Positions 53,157-61,985 of a stretch of DNA of 64,000 nt are shown here, in pieces. Origin of the DNA: JANQPX01 sp965222015. GTDB lineage: Bacteria; Pseudomonadota; Alphaproteobacteria; Geminicoccales; Geminicoccaceae. A program made the translations under genes and the position numbers. The notes beneath the pieces were generated by a model. That model was not told where the DNA came from, searched no databases, and worked only from the letters and a program-made list of their open reading frames with translations. How positions within the stretch are numbered: the first letter of the stretch is position 1; each line of letters begins with the position of its first letter. The stretch covers positions 372,001 through 436,000 of the forward strand of contig CBDCTL010000017.1 in assembly GCA_965222015.1 (NCBI GenBank), given 5' to 3'.

Positions 53157-54176
53157 CAGGCAAGCCCCCCAGAGCGCCGCGTGCCGACATGCAAATAGAC
53201 GAGGATCGCGGCCGCGCTCAAAAGGAACAGGATGACGGCGAGTGTGGCGCCGAACTGGAACCTGGCACTTTCGGCGACCTGCTGAAAGATGTGGATCGGC
53301 AGCACACCGACCCGAAAGCCGCCCATCAAGGCCGGCACGATGTAGGAGGAGATCGAAAGCGCGAAGACCAGAAGCGTGCCCGAGAGAATGCCGGGCATGG
53401 AGGCCGGAAGCGTCACCCGTTGAAAGGTCCGTCTTCGCGTGGCGCCAAGCGAGCGAGCGGCCTCTTCCAGGCTCGGATCGATGCCGCGAATCACGCCGAT
53501 CAGGGTCAGGATCATGAACGGCAGCGAGAACTGCACCAGGCCGAGCACGACGCCCAGAAAGTTGTACATCAGCGGCAGACCGGGCTCTCGGATCGATGCC
53601 GCGAATCACGCCGATCAGGGTCAGGATCATGAACGGCAGCGAGAACTGCACCAGGCCGAGCACGACGCCCAGAAAGTTGTACATCAGCGGCAACGGGCTC
53701 TCGATCAGCCCGAGGCCTGCCAGTATCTGATTGATCAGCCCGTTGTCGCCGAGGATCACCATCATGCCGTAGAGACGGATGACCATGTCGAGCTGCATCG
53801 AGGCAAGCACCAGAATCACGAGAAAGGTATTGCGGCCGGGATGCCTGGTCTTGGCGATGACGAAGGCCATGGGATAGGCGATGAACAGCGTCACGATCGA
53901 AACGACGGCGGCCAGGAGCAGCGATCTGCCGGCGGCCATCAGGTAGTTCGAGCGCTGGAAAAAGCGGATGTAATTGTCGAGCGTGAGATCCGATGTGATC
54001 GTCACCTGTCCAACGGCTTGCGGATTGAACGACGTCGCGAAGATCAACCCCACAGGCAGGATGAAGAACAGCGTCATGAATACGAGGAGCGGCACGATCA
54101 GGAGCCAGCCAAGCTGTCCTTGCTGCCACGCAAACGTCTGGCGGCGCATGCCGATATCGAGTGCCGCTTCGGTCAT
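53156..54176 (-). pseudogene. PotB-type ABC permease disrupted by a 115-bp tandem duplication
   Basis: From ATG 54176 the protein runs normally (about six membrane segments expected) to LTLIGVIRGIDP near 53595. It then repeats a 106-bp segment (copies 53472-53577 and 53587-53692, offset 115). Because 115 is not a multiple of three, the second pass is out of frame. Resuming in the other frame gives the correct EAA loop (EEAARSLGATRRRTFQRVTL) and C-terminus to the stop at 53156. Without the duplication the gene would be intact, about 300 residues. Recent mutation or assembly error. Confidence 0.88.
53472..53692. repeat. Tandem duplication, two 106-bp copies 115 bp apart
   Basis: 53472-53577 and 53587-53692 appear identical by eye, separated by 9 bp. 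Both encode the same stretch of permease (MYNFLGVVLGLVQFSL, then the region up to RGIDP). The perfect identity implies a very recent event or a misassembly. Confidence 0.9.
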
Positions 54177-54940
54177 TCACCAGCCTCGCCGCGCATCATG
54201 GCATCGAGCGCCCGCCAGCCGGAAAAGCCCGTGACCCGCTTCGGCTCCGGTGATGGATAAAGTGCCTTGTCGGTTCGCCCACCCGCCAAGACCGCCTCGT
54301 GGGCGGTCAGCGTGGCATGCGGCAAGGGATCAATGACCGGCAAGGTGCGGCCCAACCCATCGGCGACCGGCTGATCAAAGCCCAGCATGCCGGTACAGCC
54401 AAAGACGATCGCCGCGGCGCCATCCTCCCGCATTGCCGCCTTCACTTCGGCGATCGTCGCTTCGATGGATGTCTCGCGAGCACTCTCCAAAGCCAGCACC
54501 GGCACGCCGATGCCGCGCACCGAGCACAATCGGTCGCCGAAACCGTAGCGGTGCGCCAATTCGCGAAACGCCCGCGCTTGTCGGTCAAGCACGGTGATGA
54601 CGGAGAACGTGCCGGCCCTTGACGCCGATGACATCGAGGTCTCGCCGCAGCCAATGACCGGAATCGACACGGCCTCCCGTGCGGCGTCGAGGCCTGGGTC
54701 CAGCATGCAGTCGATCACCACCGCGTCGGCGCCGTCCCGCTCGGCCCGAAGCGCAGCGTCGATCACACCCGGTGCTGCCAGCACCTCGTCGACGGCTGAT
54801 TCCACCGAGCCGGGTCCGTTTTCGAGAAAGACCGAGGAAACCCGACAGTTGTCCGGCAGAGCTGCCTCCAACGGGGCGTCGTCCCGGAACCCAGCCGAGA
54901 TGATCGGCGTTACTATCCGAATATGCGTGCTGTCCGGCAT
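54173..54940 (-). CDS. Asp/Glu/hydantoin racemase-family protein
   Basis: A 255-residue enzyme with the two catalytic-cysteine regions of the family: VVIDCMLDPGLDAAREA and IVFGCTGMLGF, plus VIGCGETSM. It would racemise an amino acid or a 5-substituted hydantoin without cofactor. The stop overlaps the permease start (ATGA). It is the first catabolic gene of the operon, 72 bp after the LuxR-type regulator. Confidence 0.9.
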   Translation of the reverse strand: MPDSTHIRIVTPIISAGFRDDAPLEAALPDNCRVSSVFLENGPGSVESAVDEVLAAPGVIDAALRAERDGADAVVIDCMLDPGLDAAREAVSIPVIGCGETSMSSASRAGTFSVITVLDRQARAFRELAHRYGFGDRLCSVRGIGVPVLALESARETSIEATIAEVKAAMREDGAAAIVFGCTGMLGFDQPVADGLGRTLPVIDPLPHATLTAHEAVLAGGRTDKALYPSPEPKRVTGFSGWRALDAMMRGEAGE

Positions 54941-55011
54941 TGGCAGCCAAGCCTCCGAGGGTCAGCATGGAGCCAGACCGCAAGATCAGCGACTACCCAA
55001 CTGGGTAGTCC

Positions 55012-56628
55012 TTACTCGACGATGCCGAGTTCGCGCGCCCGGCGGACAGCACGGGATCGATTGTCCACCCGCAGCTCACGGAAGATCCGCTTTAGGTGGT
55101 ATTTCACCGTGTTCGCGGAGACGCCCATGGTTCGGCCGATTTCCTTGTTGGAATGGCCGTGCGCCAGGAGTTCCAGCATGCGCCGTCGAATGCCATGACC
55201 CGCTCCGCGTCGCGCTTCAGGTGAGACATGATCTGGGCGAGATCCTCTCGCATTGACCGCCCAGTAATGGGTGAGCTCCGACAGGCGATGGCGCTGTTCC
55301 GGTGCCGGTGGAATGGTCACGTGATCGCCGTCCAAAGCAGATTGGACGATAGCCATGGCATCCTGTCCTTCATCCAGGATGAAACGGCGAAAAGGCTGCC
55401 TTCCGAGCAACCGGATCGAACTCAGGAGCGAGCTTGTCGCTTCGGTCCGAGCGTTCAGGCGCCAATGGGCGAGGGCACGAATGACCCTAAGCTTTGCCAA
55501 CACCAAAAGCTGTCCGCCACGAATAGCGAAATCCTCGGCTGGTCCAAGGAAGTCGAGTGCCGCCCTTGCCCTTCTCGCGCGCACGAGCCAGCGCGCTTGG
55601 GCGACGACGCTGCTGCCGTGACGCAAGGCCCAATCTTGAGCAATGTCGGAATCGGGATGTTCGGGCGTGAGGCCGATCTTGGCCATCTCGGCACGCGCTT
55701 CATCGAGTTCATCACAAAGCGTAAGCGCGCGCACCCGTTCGATCTGCATCAAGCGCAACAAGCGCGGCATGGTGCGATGACGCGCCGCCTGCTCGCCGTG
55801 AGACAAAGCCGTGAGCGCTCCGGGTAGTCCAGACCGCGATAGCGCCAGCCGCGTGCTGACTCGATAGGCCGTGGCCAAAACATCGAGCCACGCATCGTTC
55901 TCTTCGACGCTGTCCATGGCGTTCTTCAACAGGTCTGCGCTCAATGGCAGATCATTCATTTCATAGGCGACCTCGGAGCGCAGCACGCGGCCTACCGCCC
56001 TCAGCCGGCCGGCGGCGCCTGGCAGCCTGTTTAAGCGTTCATCCATCTCCTGAAACTGCGCTTCAGCACCGCGGAGGTCACCCCGCATGAGGCGGATCTG
56101 CCCGAGATGGGTATGCAGATGCAGGGAGCCGAATTCGGCTCCGTCCTGCCGGAACAGACGCATCGCCGCTTCGGCGTAGTCTTGGGCCTTGTCGAATTCG
56201 CCCCGATGCAGAGAGACTGTGCTCAGATGGTTGTGCGCCAGCGCTCGGCCGATCGCATCCTGATCAGGCAATGTGTCCAAGACAGCCAACAGTCGGTGCT
56301 CTTGCTTCGAGCCGAGTGCTTCATCCGCGTAGACACGTACATGGGTCTCGACGAGCACGAAGTCGTTGGCGAGCGTAGGAAGCATGCCGCCCTGGATGCT
56401 CTCTCGGAACGCCTTGAGCTGGCGCTTGGCCGCAGCGACATGACCGCATTTCGCCAACAGGAAGGCACGTCCGAGAACGGCTTGCGGAAATGCAGCGATC
56501 GTCTCACGTCCGCAGATCGGCTCGACCGCGTCGACTGGCTCGGTCGCCTCGCGCATGTACACGCGCCACCCGTCGGCCACTTCGATCAACCCGGACTGTT
56601 GATTGTATCGGGCGATTTCACCTGGCAT
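55012..56628 (-). CDS. LuxR-family regulator with a long helical (MalT-like) sensor region
   Basis: A 538-residue protein. The C-terminal HTH (about 470-535) reads RMLELLAHGHSNKEIGRTMG, then VSANTVKYHLKRIFRELRVD, typical of LuxR/GerE. Residues about 50-430 are alternating helices like the TPR-type domain of MalT (RALAHNHLSTVSLHRGEFDK, AYEMNDLPLSADLLKNAMDS). The MalT-type NTPase domain is missing, so it is shorter than MalT (about 900 residues). Position directly before the hydantoin-type operon on the same strand suggests it is the local activator. No strong alternative start is seen. Confidence 0.88.
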   Translation of the reverse strand: MPGEIARYNQQSGLIEVADGWRVYMREATEPVDAVEPICGRETIAAFPQAVLGRAFLLAKCGHVAAAKRQLKAFRESIQGGMLPTLANDFVLVETHVRVYADEALGSKQEHRLLAVLDTLPDQDAIGRALAHNHLSTVSLHRGEFDKAQDYAEAAMRLFRQDGAEFGSLHLHTHLGQIRLMRGDLRGAEAQFQEMDERLNRLPGAAGRLRAVGRVLRSEVAYEMNDLPLSADLLKNAMDSVEENDAWLDVLATAYRVSTRLALSRSGLPGALTALSHGEQAARHRTMPRLLRLMQIERVRALTLCDELDEARAEMAKIGLTPEHPDSDIAQDWALRHGSSVVAQARWLVRARRARAALDFLGPAEDFAIRGGQLLVLAKLRVIRALAHWRLNARTEATSSLLSSIRLLGRQPFRRFILDEGQDAMAIVQSALDGDHVTIPPAPEQRHRLSELTHYWAVNARGSRPDHVSPEARRGAGHGIRRRMLELLAHGHSNKEIGRTMGVSANTVKYHLKRIFRELRVDNRSRAVRRARELGIVE

Positions 56629-56990
56629 TAATCAAGTATAGGACGTGGTCGGCACAGAGGGAACGTTTCCATTCGGTAAGTCAGACGCGCCGGTGGGTCC
56701 GACATTTGTCGCTGCACCTTGTGCTGGACAGAATTCTTGACAACCTGGCAGCGATGAGCGTTGTGGGACGACAGAAATCTCTTCATGGTGACCCGGCTGG
56801 CGCGATGCTATGCAGCGCGTGCGTAGAAACGCTTGAGGGCCCAAAAGGTTGAGAATGCGAGCACAGCGGCGAACGTTTATTGAACAAAGCCTCCCTGCTG
56901 CATTCGCCGGGCACATTGCCCGGCTTTTTTGTTGTTCTTGTGACAGTCCTGGTTGTCGTTTTGGCGCCGGGTACAGGGGTGATCTACACG
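56629..56990. other. Gene-free stretch upstream of the LuxR-type gene
   Basis: No protein-like frame on either strand. It contains the promoter side of the LuxR-type gene and, at 56906-56930, a strong terminator pointing rightwards with no gene before it. The LuxR start region (around 56629) shows no obvious paired operator. Confidence 0.5.
56906..56930 (+). terminator. Rho-independent terminator without an upstream gene
   Basis: Arms GCCGGGC/GCCCGGC (7 bp), loop ACATT, then TTTTTT. It is oriented plus, but no plus-strand protein gene lies before it. It may end a small RNA, or be left over from a deleted gene. Confidence 0.75.
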
Positions 56991-56994
56991 CTTT

Positions 56995-57508
56995 CCAACG
57001 GCGTCTCGGAGCTGCTGAAGGAAACGGTGTTGAAGGCACTGCATGAGCGCTTTCCCGAGCGCATCGTCAATCAGACCAACGGCATCACGCCCGGGCGCTG
57101 GCTGAAGCAATGTAATCCGTGGCTCGCTGCCCTCGTCACCGAGGCGATCGAGACACTCTCGTCCTTTGCGGACGATGCCGGCTTCCGCGGGCGCTTTTTG
57201 GGGCAAGCGCGCCAACAAGGAACGTCTAGCGGTGACGATCCGGGACCTGATGGGCATCAGCGTCGATCCGGCGGCAATGTTCGACGTGCAGATCAAGCGC
57301 ATCCATGAACATAAGCGCCAGCTCCCGAACATTCTTGAAGCCGCAGCGCTCGCCACCGAAATCCGGGGCAACCCCACTGCGGACTGGACCTCGCGCGTAA
57401 GAAATCTTCGGCGGCAAGGCGGCGGCTTCCTATCATACCGCCAAGATGATCATCAACCTGACCAACGACATCGCGGCGGCGATCAACCGCGATCCAAAGC
57501 AGCCTTAG
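56995..57508 (+). pseudogene. Glycogen phosphorylase (GlgP) internal remnant with two frameshifts
   Basis: Three successive frames rebuild an internal piece of glycogen/starch phosphorylase. Frame one gives NGVSELLKETVLKALHERFP, then ERIVNQTNGITPGRWLKQCN. Frame two gives IRDLMGISVDPAAMFDVQIK and RIHEHKRQLPNIL. Frame three gives EIFGGKAAASYHTAKMIINL and TAG at 57508. The N-terminal half and the PLP-lysine region are absent. A dead fragment carried in by recombination near the insertion sequences. Confidence 0.85.
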
Positions 57509-57712
57509 CTTCTCGATCTGCAGCTTCAGCGAGGCGATCAGGGCATCGGTGCTCGAAACCTTGGCCTCCGCGGCAACACCCGTCGACAGATACGCGCGAA
57601 CGCCCGACGGCAAGCTCGGCTTCTGCAGCCCGTATACGGGCCTCGGCTTTCGCCAATGCCGCCTTGAGGGCTTCGATATCATCCGGTTCAGCCATGCCTC
57701 GGAGAACAGCAC
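57483..57712 (-). pseudogene. IS66-family TnpC N-terminal remnant
   Basis: From ATG 57695 on the minus strand MAEPDDIEALKAALAKAEAR follows the N-terminus of IS66 TnpC. After a frame change the coiled-coil motif ALIASLKLQIEKLRL continues. A small piece (RAYLSTGVA) looks like the TnpB start region (RVYLSTGVT) inserted in between. It ends in the GlgP remnant. It belongs with tnpA/tnpB at 59062-59870, from which it is separated by the IS110 element. Confidence 0.7.
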
Positions 57713-57798
57713 ATCCGACCGGCTTTGTGGCCCCCTTCGGACTCCAGGTGAGTCACCCTGCCGCAGCCGGTCGCCGGGTATATTGCGGGTGGCGCCAG

Positions 57799-59039
57799 TC
57801 GAAATGGGGTGGACGCTCTCTGCTCCCGCCGGTGCTATCTGGGCACCGAAGATCCAGCAGAGGCTAAGGAGGTTACTTGATGCAGGTTGTCAGAATCGGG
57901 CTCGATGTCGCCAAGAACGTTTTCCAAGTCCATGGTGTCAGCGAAGATGAGACCGTCGTTTTACGGCGTAGGCTTCGCCGCAGTGATTTGCTCGCCTTCT
58001 TCGCTCAGTTGCCAAGCTGCTTGGTTGGCCTCGAGGCCTGCAGCGCCTCGCACCACTGGGCTCGCGAGATTTCCAAGCTGGGGCACGAGGTGCGCATGAT
58101 GCCGGCGCGCTATGTGAAACCCTATATCAAGCGCGGCAAAAGCGACGCACTCGATGCCGAGGGTATTTGCGAAGCTGTAGGACGTCCTGGCATGCGCTTT
58201 GCCGCTATCAAAACGGTCGAACAGCAGTCAGCCTTGAGCTTGCACCGCACGCGGGAGATTCTGGTGAAGCAGCAGACAATGCTGGTCAACTTGATGCGCG
58301 GCTGCCTTGGCGAATTCGGGATCGTGGCGCCGCTCGGCGTCCGGCGCGTGGCGGAATTGATCGCCGTCATCCATGATGAGAATGATCAACGCTTACCAAA
58401 GGAAGCTCGGCTTGCCATGGCTGCCGTGGCCGATCAGTTCGCCGATCTCCAGCGCCGTATCCGAATGCTTGAGGCGGCCATTCGGCAATGGCATCGGCAG
58501 AACGAGGCAAGCCGTCGTTTGGCGACGATTCCCGGCGTCGGTCCCATTACAGCGTCGGCCGTTGTCGCTACAGTGGGTTCGGTCGAGAACTTTGCGTCCG
58601 GGCGGCACTTCGCTTCCTTTCTCGGCCTCACGCCGAAGGAGCATTCTACGGGAGGCAGGCAGCGTCTCGGCAGGATCTCGAAGCAGGGAGACCGCTATCT
58701 CCGCCGCTTACTAATTCTGGGTGGGACGGCGCTCGTGCGCTATGCGCGTGGACCTGGCGCCACCAGTTGGGCAGCTGGGCTTCTTCAAAGGCGCCCGACG
58801 CGCATTGTCACGGTCGCTCTAGCCAACAAGACAGCGCGGATCATCTGGGCGTTGCTCAACCATGGTGGGACCTATCGTCAGCCATCGCAGCCCGCCTGAC
58901 GCTACGCAGGAATTGGTGACAGGATACGTCGCCTCAGGAAAGTCAGGACGAAGGAGATTGAAGGATCGCCAAGTCGGACCGACGGCCGGAACCTACCCGA
59001 TCTGAGGGGATGCGCTTCGAGCGCGAAATCGAAATGGGG
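57799..59039 (+). mobile_element. IS110-family insertion sequence (ends uncertain)
   Basis: An intact IS110 transposase gene is framed by the 11-bp direct repeat TCGAAATGGGG at 57799-57809 and 59029-59039, giving about 1.24 kb, the usual size. IS110 elements lack terminal inverted repeats and carry short direct core sequences, so the repeats are candidate boundaries only. The flanking DNA is IS66 on both sides (tnpC remnant left, tnpB/tnpA right), so it split an IS66 copy. Confidence 0.5.
57880..58899 (+). CDS. IS110-family transposase (RuvC-like DEDD recombinase)
   Basis: A 339-residue transposase. The N-terminal DEDD_Tnp_IS110 domain has Asp in RIGLDVAKN, Glu in GLEACSASHHWAREI and Asp in KSDALDAEG. 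The C-terminal transposase_20 domain includes ATIPGVGPITASAVVATVG and HSTGGRQRLGRISKQGDRYL with the conserved Ser. A strong RBS (AAGGAGGTTACTT) precedes ATG 57880. No disabling mutation is visible, so the element may be active. Confidence 0.95.
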   Translation: MQVVRIGLDVAKNVFQVHGVSEDETVVLRRRLRRSDLLAFFAQLPSCLVGLEACSASHHWAREISKLGHEVRMMPARYVKPYIKRGKSDALDAEGICEAVGRPGMRFAAIKTVEQQSALSLHRTREILVKQQTMLVNLMRGCLGEFGIVAPLGVRRVAELIAVIHDENDQRLPKEARLAMAAVADQFADLQRRIRMLEAAIRQWHRQNEASRRLATIPGVGPITASAVVATVGSVENFASGRHFASFLGLTPKEHSTGGRQRLGRISKQGDRYLRRLLILGGTALVRYARGPGATSWAAGLLQRRPTRIVTVALANKTARIIWALLNHGGTYRQPSQPA

Positions 59040-59061
59040 ACTCTGGGCGGCGGACAATCCA

Positions 59062-59466
59062 TCAGGGCCAGCGGTCTGTGGGCCGCGTCAAATAGGCCGG
59101 ACACAAACCTGCTACCGACGAAGCATCCAGCTCACTTCGCTCTTGACCCGCAGAGGGCGTCCACACAATCCCCTCGAGCAGGTAGCCAAGCTGGGCCGCC
59201 GAAATCGACACCACACCATCTGCCGGCGACGGCCGGATGAAACGACCGCGTTCGAGCCGCTTGGCATAAAGCGACAATCCGAGGCCGTCATGCCAGAGCA
59301 CTTTCAAAAAATCGCCTTTACGCCCTCTGAAGACATAGAGATCCCCGGCGTGCGGATCACGGCCAAGCGCTTCTTGAACCTGCAAGGACAACCCTGGCAT
59401 GCCGCGGCGCATGTCCGTGACACCCGTCGACAGGTAGACGCGATAACTCGACGGCACCGGGATCAT
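59062..59466 (-). CDS. tnpB: IS66-family accessory protein TnpB with replaced C-terminus
   Basis: Residues 1-100 are a typical IS66 TnpB: YRVYLSTGVTDMRRGMPGLS, YVFRGRKGDFLKVLWHDGLG, LSISAAQLGYLLEGI-type end. After residue 100 (near 59166) the sequence departs from the family and runs on for 34 unrelated residues, where about 15 are usual. The replacement marks a recombination or insertion point. Overlaps the tnpA stop by 4 bp (ATGA). Confidence 0.85.
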   Translation of the reverse strand: MIPVPSSYRVYLSTGVTDMRRGMPGLSLQVQEALGRDPHAGDLYVFRGRKGDFLKVLWHDGLGLSLYAKRLERGRFIRPSPADGVVSISAAQLGYLLEGIVWTPSAGQERSELDASSVAGLCPAYLTRPTDRWP

Positions 59467-59870
59467 CGGCGACCAGGAACCTTCAGGACGCGAGCCAGGG
59501 CCGGGCCGTCGACATCCGCACTGACGATTACCCGACGATCATCACCGATGACGATCTCCATGCGACCGTCGGTAACCGGCTTGCTGAAAGCGGGGGCGGA
59601 CGGCAGCTCAGGATCGGGCAAAACCACCGCCGGCACCAAATCCGGAAAATCGCCGCCACCAAGACGCCCTTCACGAAAATCCCGCCGCCAGGAGAACAGC
59701 AGGGAGGCCGAAATCCCATGCCGGCGCGCCGTCGCCGACACCTGCCGATGGCCTTGATGGCTCTCCTCGACGATCCGAAGCTTCTCCTCAAAGCTCCAAC
59801 GACGTCGCCGACGGCCGGTGTACACCACTTCGAGACGACAAACCTGCGCACTATCCGTATGCCTAGTCAT
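59463..59870 (-). CDS. tnpA: IS66-family accessory protein TnpA
   Basis: A 135-residue protein: helix-turn-helix RRWSFEEKLRIVEESHQGHR, VSATARRHGISASLLFSWRR, then MEIVIGDDRRVIVSADVDGP near the C-terminus, as in IS66 OrfA. I use ATG 59870 (MTRHTDSAQVCRLEVVYTGR); the longer frame upstream lacks coding character. Without tnpC the IS66 copy cannot transpose by itself. Confidence 0.88.
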   Translation of the reverse strand: MTRHTDSAQVCRLEVVYTGRRRRRWSFEEKLRIVEESHQGHRQVSATARRHGISASLLFSWRRDFREGRLGGGDFPDLVPAVVLPDPELPSAPAFSKPVTDGRMEIVIGDDRRVIVSADVDGPALARVLKVPGRR

Positions 59871-59988
59871 AAGGATAGTCAGCAGCAGATAACGCGGGAA
59901 CGTAAGGCGGCCCACGCCGAATGGTTGCGCTGCTCCTTGGGTTCTCGACGCGGACATTTGCAGCTGTTTTGACAAAATTAGTCATGAT

Positions 59989-60225
59989 TGGATGGTCGCC
60001 AATATCCCGATGGATCGGGCGATACTCATGAAATGGCTGGCATCCGGCTTCGTCTGGAAAGATCGGCTCTTCCCTACGGACGCGGGAACCCGGCAAGGAG
60101 GTATCATCTCACCGACTCTCGCCACCATGACCTTGGATGGTATGGAGGCGATGATGCACCAACACTTCGGAAAGAAGGGCAGCGGGAAAGCCGCTAAAAA
60201 CAAAGTCAACCTGATCAAATATGCG
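59989..60225 (+). pseudogene. Group II intron reverse transcriptase (LtrA-type) fragment
   Basis: About 79 residues: WMVANIPMDRAILMKWLASG, then GTRQGGIISPTLATMTLDGM and NKVNLIKYA. This is the palm region of group II intron RTs; the fragment stops at YA, exactly where the catalytic YADD motif should follow. No intron RNA domains V/VI are visible nearby. Confidence 0.8.
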
Positions 60226-60508
60226 CTGTCGCCCGTGACCGCCAGAAGATGCCGAAAGACACCCTGGTCCCTTGGCGTGCGAACACCTCCAGGCGCAACC
60301 GGTGATTTTCCGCGAGACCCCGCAGCAGCTTCGCGGTCAGATCGGGATCGAGGTCGATGGGTTCCCGCCAGAGATCGGAAGCCCTCGCTGCCTTGCGTGA
60401 CACGCCGCGCTCGACCCGGCGCAGCGCCGCCGGGCTGTCCAGTTTGATCACGTTCCCCGGCATGCGCCGCTGGTTCCCCCTGTTTTCCAGGTGGAGCGCT
60501 CTGCTCAC
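60215..60508 (-). pseudogene. Unrecognised gene, 3' truncated at the RT fragment
   Basis: From a possible GTG at 60508 (AAGG upstream) the frame reads SRALHLENRGNQRRMPGNVI, KLDSPAALRR and LDPDLTAKLLRGLAENHRLR. It then crosses the junction at about 60226 and uses a stop that belongs to the RT fragment. The part before the junction looks like real protein, but I do not recognise it. It lies 31 bp after the methyltransferase stop. Confidence 0.4.
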
Positions 60509-60539
60509 TTCAGACCTTCTGGCTATCGCCGCCTTCCCG

Positions 60540-61412
60540 TCAGGACGAGGGAGCCAGGGTGGTGCGCGGACGCGAGACCCTGCAGACGGCATGGCTATAG
60601 CCGGGCTCGGCGTCACTGGGATCGAGGCCTCTTTGCCTCAGTTGTCGCAGGACAACGTGGCGCTCGTCGGCGTCCTTGAAACGACGCTGGCGAAGGGTGG
60701 TCAGCATGTCGGTCCGATAGCCGAAGCGATCGAGCGCGTCGACGACGGGACCGACGTCAAGATGGCGCAAGGGAAACCAGACGATCAAGGGCCGGCGCTC
60801 CTTCGGAAAGCAAGAGAGCAGACGTTCGAAGCTCTTGTCCCCGATATAGCTGAGGCCGCCGGTGACGGTCACCAGGTCCGCCTCGCTGAGCAGGGATCGC
60901 TCCGCTCGGCTTGGCTCGTCCTGCTCCAGATTGATCGGCAACGCATGGGCCAGGAGACCGGCTTCCCGGGCATAGTCGAGTGCATTCGCCGCGACATCGA
61001 TGCCGATCACCTCGACCGCGAGCGGCTGCCGCCGACGCATTGCGAGCATTCGCCGGTCTTCCTCGATCACCTCCTTGGTGGGCTTGCCGGCACGCGGCCA
61101 GACGGCGTAACGCTGATAGAGCGCGTCCATATCGATGCGGTAGTTCCAAAGGGCGGCGTTGACGCCATAACCGCAGCAAAGATCGACCACGCGCACGACG
61201 TCGCGTTTGCGCTCCCGCCTGATCGCATGGAGATATCGTTCGATGATCGGGCGGGCGAGCTCGGGCAGGCGGTAGTCGAGATCCTGAAGGGATCTGTAAT
61301 AAGCAGCCGGTGTCGGTTGGTCATAGCTGGCGCTGAAGTCGTGCTTCTCGACGCGTGCTCTGATGCGCGTCGCTGGGCCGTGGCTCGTGGTGGCGGTTTC
61401 ACTGTCCAGCAT
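60540..61412 (-). CDS. Class I SAM-dependent methyltransferase
   Basis: A 290-residue cytoplasmic protein with SAM motif I VVDLCCGYGVNAAL, acidic motif II VIGIDVAANALDYAREAGLL and motif post-III LVTVTGGLSYIGDKSFERLL. ATG 61412 is chosen for GCGAGGAGC upstream; the open frame beyond it is non-coding in style. The methyl acceptor is unknown. It follows the asparagine-synthase remnant, so both may come from one biosynthetic cluster. Confidence 0.8.
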   Translation of the reverse strand: MLDSETATTSHGPATRIRARVEKHDFSASYDQPTPAAYYRSLQDLDYRLPELARPIIERYLHAIRRERKRDVVRVVDLCCGYGVNAALWNYRIDMDALYQRYAVWPRAGKPTKEVIEEDRRMLAMRRRQPLAVEVIGIDVAANALDYAREAGLLAHALPINLEQDEPSRAERSLLSEADLVTVTGGLSYIGDKSFERLLSCFPKERRPLIVWFPLRHLDVGPVVDALDRFGYRTDMLTTLRQRRFKDADERHVVLRQLRQRGLDPSDAEPGYSHAVCRVSRPRTTLAPSS

Positions 61413-61512
61413 GCTCCTCGCTTTCCGATTTTGGGTTCGACAAGCAGACTTTGGCGGTCTGTCTTCGACGAAAAAGGTCGTCTTTTCTCCGCAAAAAATT
61501 GGCGGCATGCCT

Positions 61513-61985
61513 TCAATCAGGACGACAACGGGCAGGACGACAACGGCGCGAAGCAACTGCTGTGGATATTCCACCGGCGGGGCGATCGTTCCAGTGCGCG
61601 ACCAGGGACAGGACCGGCTCGGGCACCTCGAAGGCGGAGGCCAGGGTTTCCCGGTAATACGCCTCTTCCGGCGAGCGTCCCGCCGCGGCCACGTCGCGCT
61701 CGGCCGCCTCCGCCGCCAGGAGATCGGCAAGGCCGCTGCCCTCGTCGAACTGCGCCTTGTCGCGCCAGACGATGTCATCGGGCAGGAGATCCTCGAACGT
61801 CTTCCGCAGGATCCATTTCTCGATCCGCCGCCCGTCGATGTCGCGAAGCTTGAGATCGGCCGGTATCGTCATGGCGAGCTCGATCATCGACGTGTCGAGG
61901 AACGGCACGCGGCCTTCGAGACCATGGGCCATGGTCATGCGGTCGACCCGCTGCAGATTGATGTCATGCATGCGCTGGATCGAGC
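61513..61985 (-). pseudogene. Asparagine synthase (AsnB) C-terminal remnant
   Basis: The reading VDRMTMAHGLEGRVPFLDTS, then KWILRKTFEDLLPDDIVWRD and KAQFDEGSG, is the C-terminal end of glutamine-hydrolysing asparagine synthases. The glutaminase and ATP-pyrophosphatase core (SGGLDSS) are missing. At about 61985 it is joined to the truncated SBP. The last residues (SRRCRPARCRPD) follow a short CAGGACGACAACGG duplication and are probably not native. Confidence 0.8.

Noticed and set aside
53569..54176. A 612-residue fusion of both PotB- and PotC-type permeases read from 54176 to 52338
   Set aside because: The join is created by the tandem duplication's frameshift; the middle of the frame is not protein-like and both permeases have their own proper ends.
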